Shown piece by piece: positions 28,301 to 33,145 of a stretch of 33,145 nucleotides of DNA. This stretch comes from an uncultured Pedobacter sp. (GTDB taxonomy: Bacteria; Bacteroidota; Bacteroidia; Sphingobacteriales; Sphingobacteriaceae), in contig CALLKE010000256.1 of NCBI GenBank assembly GCA_938008555.1, forward strand, positions 1 through 33,145. Reading direction: 5' to 3'. A model generated the notes under the pieces. That model did no database searches. It was not told the DNA's origin and saw only the letters and a list, made by a program, of their open reading frames with translations. The number at the start of each line of letters is the position of its first letter. The stretch's first letter is position 1. The translations under genes and the position numbers were made by a program.

Positions 28301-28323
28301 ATCAAGAGCCTGTCAACAATTAA
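22306..28323 (+). CDS. Giant protein of unknown function (2005 aa) with internal duplication
   Basis: I do not recognise a family. There is no signal peptide. Residues 1-300 are mostly helical and hold two hydrophobic, glycine-containing stretches (about 116-141 and 230-255) that could insert into a membrane. A charged coiled coil covers about 375-463. From about 850 the protein contains related units in mirrored order: helical unit A (about 853-1085), beta-rich unit A (about 1110-1265), beta-rich unit B (about 1290-1425), helical unit B (about 1466-1700). Matching landmarks are WDKLAKLNALIRAIILVQQ with YQKLAQINQLIRNLIAYQ, and NIPVGRPI with GLPIIKPI. The C-terminal 300 residues are helical and lysine-rich. 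ATG 22306 gives MAEMKLLTPEEEQG; M4 is an alternative. Base composition looks like its neighbours. The next gene, also giant, follows after 151 bp and may be a partner. A large cytoplasmic effector or toxin is one possibility, unproven. Confidence 0.85.
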   Translation: MAEMKLLTPEEEQGIAWQIASSIWSNRVSIAQDSAVNTALYEGYAGIKSVAIYALNPMSKNEIIAASKLTSSAIKSIYAGKIPLDVAKNLKHVLQEIGFLETGNAVKAVQHLGKTLPIGALKSFGTNLGIAIGFEITIGAINQVKERKSEERVEKFRKDNLEALKKYVIDEIKDEVGFNTLEEAFTQAYKDGTASQLSETLEKRVQERQLTLLLNQSIKDLIQEGKDYNIQITLAFLTLGLNIAMMSMGKWKYFIPSLQAFVRPDLNVANLCFGNTIDHVEAPKHEGIVNYIGRFLPGIGDALAIRDTAELARAAMSQKHYDFGYTPCNVAKSEIETIGKSDANVAAKNKLVHIFAGLGNDEYPFLSAPDADYTPSQIQNSIDAITQKQDKIIAVLATIDAKMTNKQQKDIAKRELAKQNRFFVDFEKDLLLSEKIKEKLRAIKTEEEALEKLEEEVESLKNKFWINRAIIPALDQAISIYDLTEIDKKELCAPKIDTLDIRAEDGADLKIVDHYERKSSAYELLLIGEYYTDPFGIVFHATTQFIKIKAYKEGRDILSKYSSKRKELAAIQDDVELLRKEMINLYYEEIESRYETEQCETEQTSISKSSTLEIINDDILERNTHYTQAHAIYSTRSIANTHQLLEALDELTRKNSLVTYLAPTFENITKTAKAIFEDLDTYFDAIDKAHPDGLSVEFQVLKAELLRTWLTKLIIIQRVQQSKATADLKALDLYDVLSTSLKQHISKTDWINTHEAAVIDHIFNRTPILAGTTDQGKSNLLDILKVDAFTKSLIDAANTAVTKNDFKLSTDILNMINDPIFTNEKTKLKTDCQKFTDPKSASTKARYQYLMSIRSACIISKNWDKLAKLNALIRAIILVQQTPIFKNNASIYHADQHKKYPLATVHLFRALNIPVGRPIDGKASGEALAILLQHTTDDVNLEHIFKNSNETISAANLLQIANEVLSTNAEELALIAQENIFIKEMLEKCSTGDLKALVDKNKQNNFGNKTIRKLLNQIFIQEKAKIEASNFISLFRSLKALSIDVQSNELDDIAKLRYYLYTLTLDDTADFKLNIPQILLPKPEDFVHKINKEHDFSTDEVVSLHEAVNPFFPSHEWLNHQKGTNILYPETVYTQLKSNPQNADLHIINHAPGKMVVIPLDILVTKSKNTLSFSSIRLDKVESHFDLYRHNCDLVIVAPTDHENHQSLFYKIQNFKDVLSICNGRGRFQIISSEGDHYFDFSDTNQFETLLLFDNYLKTNQRSIKDGVSLQETQKQETEAINQLFLDKKTDINDSGFLQNDQAVTLANNRVATTNNLAQKAILITLDEDLTRNPNQVMLPYKKHGFFPFRGHANGSSLFLMVKDNNSEHFVLFCIKEYKQLLTKWGKSEFYFSSSDRLGSLTISRESFDQLPYYSDYFYKTVTIAQKQPQEEQEILLSQAEKDRQFEFARHSDGFVVAEADIKKLVDLRKQCKTKKEYQKLAQINQLIRNLIAYQESTLLKKYAALDLERGGKKRSFNKTSSLLLAQLGLPIIKPITNMPSFDALDAVLSPEINMPITDAPDGLKTADGLIQIPLDTKTTYLLDSVSKHILSANANELAYTDTVNDLVEKFSNPTDSSWFPVNQSFKEEVQKLKELIAPEGNIVDKNHILWIRKLIQKLIDKKDFKHIGLFLEVMGVHIRAHDKHLSEDPFSTSDFETIKYMLVFNGLLIEEEAIQLNTLLDAAALTRQKAIECKTTIETMVQAVNKITVSQFMQDFTPSSTSEIGTKTLYNLVLNHDSKATDPIWYGIKKEDQIKLIVPTNKLIDLKDEVDKQFQIIVTNYCSRYLPIISLSEILALKQALAACFDHQINELLTINSSITAKVVVDHWNDKIRDIKQKACSIISNVQQLAGLGTKTTAQQTAFDTLKMLHPSADILSIDVDEIQKGVYQKYLDSKQADAITLNLPVQIAVKLDDQKISALNILDILLTEVKQDAHLVDQLKLPADYSDEVLIEKLFAYQEPVNN

Positions 28324-28413
28324 TATCTCTTTGTCAGAACTTGGATTTGAACTTTCCTAAGTCGTCCATAGGGTCTTTCTACAGACAGAAAAGAAATATT
28401 GAGAAATCCAAAA

Positions 28414-28428
28414 AGCTTATAATAAGCT
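28414..28428. promoter_or_regulatory. 15-bp palindrome between the two giant genes
   Basis: AGCTTATAATAAGCT (7-bp arms around one A) lies 47 bp before the ATG of the 1229-aa gene and 91 bp after the stop of the 2005-aa gene. No T run follows on the plus strand, so it is a poor terminator and more like an operator. It contains TATAAT, the classical -10 of other bacteria, which is not the usual promoter element of this phylum. Confidence 0.4.
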
Positions 28429-28474
28429 CACGGATTTAATTTAAACACATACCCATTATCCCAATACAGACACC

Positions 28475-31400
28475 ATGCCTATCACTCCTAATGCAACAAC
28501 TATAACTGATAATTTAATTGGCAAAATAAATTATCTACTTGACCAAGCCAACGGAGGTAATACGATCACTTTACCTCAAAGCACTATTACAGAAGCAATA
28601 AGACTAAACCCCTATACTCAAAATTTAGTAGTGGTTAAAACAAAAGATGACTATGGGATGATTGTATCAAAAGCACTTGTTCACGATAATAATGATATAT
28701 CAAGCCTAGGAAAGATTTTAACATATATCCATGCTTCAGGTAAAAATTATATAGGCTCAGAAATTCTGACTCCATACCATACACTTTATCTAAGCCGAGA
28801 GGATATCCTGAACAATTTAGTTGTATGTGCACAAGCACTTACTGAAAAAAACAGCAGTATCCCACAAAACAAATTGCTTGAAGCCTTATCTCATGTATTA
28901 GTGAGCGAAGAAATTGATCAAACAGGTATTGAAAAAGTGGCCAGGAGATCTAAGTTTCCTGAAGATGAACACCTCAAGTATGAGATAATTCATTTATTGA
29001 AGAAAAAAGCAGAAGTATCCAAAAAATATTTCTTACCGAATTCGAAAGAATATGAACTATTAAACGGCTTAAAAAACTATAAGTCTATAGAATCAAAAGC
29101 AACATCTACAGAGCCCGCTGATATTTTTGAAGCAGAAATACAGAGATGGCGCAGAGATGCTCCAAAGATGCATAGTAATTTGGGTTTCGCTGGTCTCTAT
29201 ACCCATTTGTTAGCCATGGATACATATGAAAGTCGAAAGATAGACATGACACCTTTCAATGCTATTCTGGCTCAATTAGGAGAATCCCCGCTAGGTGAAG
29301 TAGACTTCCAAGAACAATTACAAAAATGCACCCGAGGGAATAAGCTTGAGTATAGCCTTCTATCGGCTAAGGGTGATCAAATCAAAAAAACTACAAATGG
29401 GCAGTTTAAGAAACTATTTCAAGCCATCTCATTTCTAGCAAATGCACATGCAGAAACCATGAACACAGAATTAATCAGCCTGCAAAATACCCTATCCAAA
29501 AAAAGTATTCTATCCGAATTAGATTATCAAGAATTGAAAGAGCGTGCTAAACAGGCGGAAAAAAAATTGGCCGCGATGCGTGATTTAGAAACATTAGCTA
29601 TAAAAATAGGCGGACCACTATCTAACGATAGCCCGATTAAACAAAAAACTGCACCAATAAATGATTCACTTGCTATTTACAGTGCTATACTCGACATGTA
29701 TCCACTAAAAAAAGTCAACGTAAGTGGTATTTATGCCGGAAATAAAGAAGAAATAGTCATTCATCCTACTCGTAATAACAAGGGCGATCTGTCTCTTAAG
29801 TTCGATGCTGCCCCCAGCTTAACTCCTATGCAAGAAGCCTTCGACAACCAGGTGGGAGAACGAATAACACAAATGATTGAACTAAAAGGTTTAGACAATA
29901 TGACCAATGCAAAAGGGCTCAGTTACTTACTCCGGCAAAGCCTATACCTGGATGCCCCAAGCCTAGGCAAGACACAAGCTAATCTCATCATCACTAAAAT
30001 ACTTAGTACACTAATGATGAAAAAGGATGAAATAAAAACTCAGGACCAGAAAATAAAAGAATATTATGAACATTATCTAGATGTCATTCATGGAAGTATC
30101 GAGGAAAAAAAAAGCACTACTAAATCTCAATTGTTTATAGATACTGCATCATTGTACACAAACTACATACAAAATGAACTCAAGGGATCTGTAAAATCAA
30201 AACCAGTATCTACCTTAAAAATAGATATCAACCCAGTATTAGGCCTTATTACATATAATATCAACGAAAAATTGATTGCGTATTCCAAACAAATAGAACG
30301 CAGCAATCTATACCAAACCTCTTTAGCAGTAGATCAGTTAAATAAGAATAAAACAGGTTTTAAACTGTTTGAATTTTATGACTATTTAGTTCCCATTTTC
30401 AGTCACCAAGCTGAGTGGGCAGACCCAACTATTGCAGCATGTTATCAAAAAACTGTCGATTATAATGAAAATCTGATGGACAAGCTCACGAACAAACTAG
30501 TACAAGTAACCAATCTACATAAGACTCAAAAACCAGAAGTAAGAAGTGTTTTAAACGATTTATACATACACCGACTGAACACATCCCAAGGTTTGAATCT
30601 TTTTTTTACGGGTAGCATGAGAGCGAATTATACTAGTCCGACTGCTTTTGATGCACTTAAAAGCTTCTTCTCAAACTATAAAAATGAGCATGTGACACTA
30701 GATAAAATCAAATTATCCGTTTCTTTCAAACCGAGCCTAGAATCTATGCAGAAAGGGGCTATTGTATCTGACATGAACAATGAGAATCATTGGGTAAAGT
30801 TCAATGCTCAAAAAATCAGAGTTCCCGTTTTTAAAGCTGCAGACATTGATTCTTCAAAAGACTTTCGGGCTACAGAAAAGGCAAAAAATTTAGTGCCCAA
30901 CATCAAAGTAAGTTATATTAGAAACAGACCTATTGTATATGCACAACAAGGAAAATTTGGCACCAAAGACTCATATTCATTCATGAAAGCTGTGTTAGGT
31001 GAAGAACTCGAAACATTAAATGATAATAAATACAAGCTACTACGCCGAGACGTACTCGAGCCCAAGTCTAAAAATCCAACAGCTTATTTTTTGATAGATG
31101 AAGGACTGACAAAACGGCTAAAAACTAAGTTTAAAAACCTAGACTATTCACCAGATTATGAAATCAATGTTTTGAATGTAACCCACAATGTCAGCACTAT
31201 AAATAACGAGGTTAAAAAAATAGATAATCGGAATAACAATTTGTATTTCGTTCCAGCAAACAAAACAAATGATGTAATCAATGATCTTCAATCATTTATT
31301 GAAAATACAGTACAGAATACAGATCGAGAGCTACTGATTGTATTACAAAGTTTACACGGCGATTATGGCCAAGATATAATCAATACCAACGAGAAAGAGG

Positions 31401-32164
31401 GGATATGCAAAAAATTGTCTATTCAGGCAGGTAGCTCAAAAGACCCCAACGCCGCTAAGAGTTCATACGATACCAATGTTATATATACAGATGACTTATT
31501 TAAATGCATTTTAAGAGGACTACAGTGCAAAAATGCATTTATAAACACATTAGAGGAGAAACATCTTCGCATCCGACTGCATCTGTCTGCTTGCTTAGTT
31601 GGTTCCGCTTCATTGGCACACAAAAGCAAGATTGGCTTGACGAACGATTATCTGCCTAATGATTCATTCATAGATAGAATAACAGATAATCTACATGAGA
31701 TTTTACGAGAAGATGAAGAGTTAAGAAAAAGTTTCAAAAACCTAACTTTTGAAATAACTGGATCCATGACGGATAATCTAACCAATGCAACTGAAACAGC
31801 ATACCGAGAACTAAGTATGATTAATACAACAACAGGTCAAGCCAATGAATTAGCTCAATCCAATATCATCCTAAAAAATGGGACGATAACAAGGACCTAT
31901 AAAAGAGAAATAAATCCCAGTGAGCTTCATATTCTTTATGGGAGTAGAAGGTTAAAGTCAATAAAAATGCTATCAAGGCAAAGGATGGTCTCTATCAGTA
32001 GCGATGATACAGCTTCCTTAGGGAGGTCTCTAAATGATACAACTTCCTTAGGAAGGTCTCTAAAAAGTGATGAAGTCTCTTTAGGATCTTTACCCAAAAC
32101 TACATTAAAAAGAAGAAATGCATTTAGAATAAAAAATCCTATAATGAAGTCCTATCATCATTAG
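28475..32164 (+). CDS. Giant protein (1229 aa) with putative caspase-fold cysteine peptidase domain
   Basis: There is no recognised family over the first ~890 residues: soluble, mainly helical, lysine-rich, with no signal peptide or membrane helix and a short charged helix near 340-370. The region of about 900-1130 has the layout of caspase-like peptidases (clan CD). A hydrophobic strand ending in His-Gly (ELLIVLQSLHGDYG, H961) is followed, after a helical stretch, by a second strand ending in Ser-Ala-Cys (RIRLHLSACLVG, C1040). Then comes a strand LTFEITGSMTDN such as follows the nucleophile in C80 and CHAT domains. The His-Cys spacing of 79 is longer than in most families and implies an insertion. 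The last ~60 residues are basic and serine-rich with a duplicated DTxSLGRSLx unit and no acidic compensation. Possible roles are a self-processing effector or a partner protease for the upstream protein. The protease call is moderate. Confidence 0.82.
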   Translation: MPITPNATTITDNLIGKINYLLDQANGGNTITLPQSTITEAIRLNPYTQNLVVVKTKDDYGMIVSKALVHDNNDISSLGKILTYIHASGKNYIGSEILTPYHTLYLSREDILNNLVVCAQALTEKNSSIPQNKLLEALSHVLVSEEIDQTGIEKVARRSKFPEDEHLKYEIIHLLKKKAEVSKKYFLPNSKEYELLNGLKNYKSIESKATSTEPADIFEAEIQRWRRDAPKMHSNLGFAGLYTHLLAMDTYESRKIDMTPFNAILAQLGESPLGEVDFQEQLQKCTRGNKLEYSLLSAKGDQIKKTTNGQFKKLFQAISFLANAHAETMNTELISLQNTLSKKSILSELDYQELKERAKQAEKKLAAMRDLETLAIKIGGPLSNDSPIKQKTAPINDSLAIYSAILDMYPLKKVNVSGIYAGNKEEIVIHPTRNNKGDLSLKFDAAPSLTPMQEAFDNQVGERITQMIELKGLDNMTNAKGLSYLLRQSLYLDAPSLGKTQANLIITKILSTLMMKKDEIKTQDQKIKEYYEHYLDVIHGSIEEKKSTTKSQLFIDTASLYTNYIQNELKGSVKSKPVSTLKIDINPVLGLITYNINEKLIAYSKQIERSNLYQTSLAVDQLNKNKTGFKLFEFYDYLVPIFSHQAEWADPTIAACYQKTVDYNENLMDKLTNKLVQVTNLHKTQKPEVRSVLNDLYIHRLNTSQGLNLFFTGSMRANYTSPTAFDALKSFFSNYKNEHVTLDKIKLSVSFKPSLESMQKGAIVSDMNNENHWVKFNAQKIRVPVFKAADIDSSKDFRATEKAKNLVPNIKVSYIRNRPIVYAQQGKFGTKDSYSFMKAVLGEELETLNDNKYKLLRRDVLEPKSKNPTAYFLIDEGLTKRLKTKFKNLDYSPDYEINVLNVTHNVSTINNEVKKIDNRNNNLYFVPANKTNDVINDLQSFIENTVQNTDRELLIVLQSLHGDYGQDIINTNEKEGICKKLSIQAGSSKDPNAAKSSYDTNVIYTDDLFKCILRGLQCKNAFINTLEEKHLRIRLHLSACLVGSASLAHKSKIGLTNDYLPNDSFIDRITDNLHEILREDEELRKSFKNLTFEITGSMTDNLTNATETAYRELSMINTTTGQANELAQSNIILKNGTITRTYKREINPSELHILYGSRRLKSIKMLSRQRMVSISSDDTASLGRSLNDTTSLGRSLKSDEVSLGSLPKTTLKRRNAFRIKNPIMKSYHH
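32006..32065 (+). repeat. 30-bp tandem repeat, two copies, in the 1229-aa gene
   Basis: Two adjacent 30-bp units (32006-32035 and 32036-32065) differ at three bases. They encode DTASLGRSLN and DTTSLGRSLK at residues 1178-1197. A degenerate third copy (DEVSLGSL) follows. The repeat is in frame, so copy-number change would lengthen or shorten the basic tail by 10 residues. Confidence 0.9.
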
Positions 32165-32181
32165 GATATACGTACTATTCC

Positions 32182-32215
32182 CCTGTTAGATATACTGATA
32201 TCTAACAGGTTTTTT
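32182..32215 (+). terminator. Intrinsic terminator after the 1229-aa gene
   Basis: Perfect 12-bp inverted repeat CCTGTTAGATAT (32182-32193) / ATATCTAACAGG (32198-32209) around an ACTG loop, followed directly by six T (32210-32215). It lies 17 bp after the stop codon. Confidence 0.92.
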
Positions 32216-32580
32216 AACATTATCCATACCAAGATTTATGGATATATGAACTCAAGATGGTTTTATTTCCTGAATCCAGGTGAAAAGTAATGTAACCATG
32301 ATTATCACCAAACCCTATACGACCTTCTCAAGGATACACTATTCCAACATCCTAAAGAGCCCTGCTCAGCCTACCCCACCTTTTCAATAATATTAAAAAG
32401 TGTATCAACCTTACACGGTTCCTTACCATAATGGCATGGTTAATTTATTATTTTAATCTAATAGTGAATTTTTGCGCCACCAAGAAAACAACATCTATAA
32501 AGAATTACCTATAATATGATTTTTTAAAACAAACAAGATTCATTAATCCTAATTCGTACCACTAAATATTTAATACTCAA
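32216..32580. other. Non-coding AT-rich spacer
   Basis: About 365 bp without a credible gene on either strand. It holds an 8-bp inverted repeat TATCCATA (32221-32228) / TATGGATA (32237-32244) with no T tail, and a near-repeat around 32446-32461 (ACCAT...ATGGT). No clear TAnnTTTG element precedes the small gene at 32581. Confidence 0.6.
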
Positions 32581-32841
32581 ATGCCGTATAACAGAAAAAA
32601 TCATCTTTTAAAAGTAAAAGCCGTATGCGAATTATATGATAAAATGCATAGACCAGATGTACCTATCGTACGCACTTATCGCAACGTTATTTATCCTTGT
32701 TTTTACATCGGTATTAGTACCTTCTATCGCTACCTAAATACAAACTATAAGAAAGAATTGCGAGAGGTGGCAGAAGTAGCAAAAACAGCAAGTCAAAAAA
32801 ATATTAAATGCCCTAAACCAGGCAAAATTACCAGTGAATAG
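32581..32841 (+). CDS. Small basic protein, probable helix-turn-helix
   Basis: 86 aa, lysine/arginine-rich. The centre has the pattern TYRNVIYPCFYIGISTFYRYLNT (about residues 32-54), resembling the helix-turn-helix core 'YIYPxFxIsxxTFYxYL' of small DNA-binding proteins often seen near mobile and accessory DNA in Bacteroidota. That recollection is the only basis for the call. It could regulate the neighbouring accessory genes. The flanking DNA is very AT-rich. No ribosome-binding site is visible. The rest of the protein is a charged helical tail. Confidence 0.6.
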   Translation: MPYNRKNHLLKVKAVCELYDKMHRPDVPIVRTYRNVIYPCFYIGISTFYRYLNTNYKKELREVAEVAKTASQKNIKCPKPGKITSE

Positions 32842-33133
32842 ATGACGATTGTTTTTAATTTTTTCATACTCAATAACAAAGGTTCATCCAGAAAGCCCAG
32901 GTCTTGACAATAAAAAACAAGCACACACAAGCTCTAAAATATTTAATTTTATATCCAAACCCAATTTTATAAATTTTATATAAAAATATACTAATAAACG
33001 TTCGGTAAAAGTCTATTTGATCAAGATATTTAAAAAAAGAAGTCTATTTACTGTAAAAAATGTTAATAATATTGTTAAACTACTTGTTATTAATAATATA
33101 ATTTATATTTGTAACAAACTAAATTCTAAAGAT
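32842..33133. other. Very AT-rich spacer with direct repeats
   Basis: About 290 bp with no gene, strongly A/T (long runs such as 32937-32998). AAGTCTATTT occurs twice, at 33009-33018 and 33040-33049, in the same orientation and 31 bp apart (about three helical turns). This looks like upstream regulatory DNA of the gene beginning at 33134. Confidence 0.5.
33084..33111 (+). promoter_or_regulatory. Promoter of the gene at the window edge
   Basis: TATATTTG at 33104-33111 is a full match to TAnnTTTG, with TTG (33084-33086) 17 nt upstream, slightly short for a -33 element. The ATG at 33134 is 22 nt downstream. Confidence 0.45.
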
Positions 33134-33145
33134 ATGGAAGATGAT
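33134..33145 (+). CDS. Start of an unidentified gene (partial)
   Basis: ATG GAA GAT GAT at the end of the window, placed at a normal distance after a good -7 element. Only MEDD is visible, so nothing can be said about function. Confidence 0.35.

Noticed and set aside
28324..28400. Terminator after the 2005-aa gene (CTTTCT...AGAAAAG near 28374-28393).
   Set aside because: Short imperfect stem with no T run, so transcription may continue into the next gene.
22306..32164. The giant proteins as surface adhesins or type IX secretion cargo.
   Set aside because: Neither has a signal peptide, beta-sandwich adhesin repeats, or a recognisable type IX C-terminal domain.
1..33145. CRISPR arrays, transposases, integrases or rRNA genes.
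   Set aside because: No regularly spaced repeats, no transposase or integrase motifs, and no rRNA sequence were seen on either strand.

Overview
The window reads as the chromosome of an AT-rich Bacteroidota, most likely a Sphingobacteriaceae-type organism. Supporting signs are a TonB-dependent receptor with an N-terminal carboxypeptidase-regulatory-like domain, the START-like / LptF-LptG / ribBA gene order, divergent tsaD and tamB, PspC/LiaF-type small membrane proteins, and several upstream regions with the Bacteroidota -7 element (TAnnTTTG) rather than TATAAT. Family calls come from motifs read by eye; no database search was possible.

Layout. 1-7010: the end of an unidentified hydrophobic protein, tsaD (-), the giant envelope protein tamB (+), then a convergent two-gene PspC / LiaF-like unit (-). 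7193-10477: an SDR oxidoreductase (-) divergent from the lipid-transport ABC pair mlaE-mlaF (+), followed by a SAM methyltransferase (+). 10600-13977: a siderophore-type TonB receptor (-) divergent from a small lytic transglycosylase (+). 14087-17256: START-like protein, LptF/LptG permease and bifunctional ribBA in one minus-strand unit. 17412-20479: tRNA-Met(CAT), then a tight three-gene envelope-sugar cassette (GT87-like, GT2 and NodB-type deacetylase). 20500-22095: a secreted subtilisin (-).

Accessory part. From 22306 to the end the window changes character. Two very large proteins without signal peptides, 2005 and 1229 aa, lie in the same direction, 151 bp apart. I recognise no family over most of their length. 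The first has two hydrophobic stretches near its N-terminus, a coiled coil, and an internal duplication arranged as helical unit A - beta unit A - beta unit B - helical unit B. The second carries, near its C-terminus, a His-Gly / Ser-Ala-Cys pair (H961, C1040) laid out as in caspase-fold cysteine peptidases (CHAT, C80, C11), followed by a basic tail with a 10-residue tandem repeat. A near-perfect intrinsic terminator closes the second gene. Beyond it are AT-rich DNA, a small probable helix-turn-helix protein, and the first codons of a gene cut by the window edge. This pair is the best candidate for an undescribed effector, toxin or signalling system here. The function is inference; the motifs and the duplication are visible in the sequence.

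The remainder is mainly envelope biology: TamB, Mla-type lipid transport, LptF/G, peptidoglycan cleavage, a lipid-linked sugar cassette and envelope-stress-like proteins, with riboflavin synthesis and tRNA modification as housekeeping.
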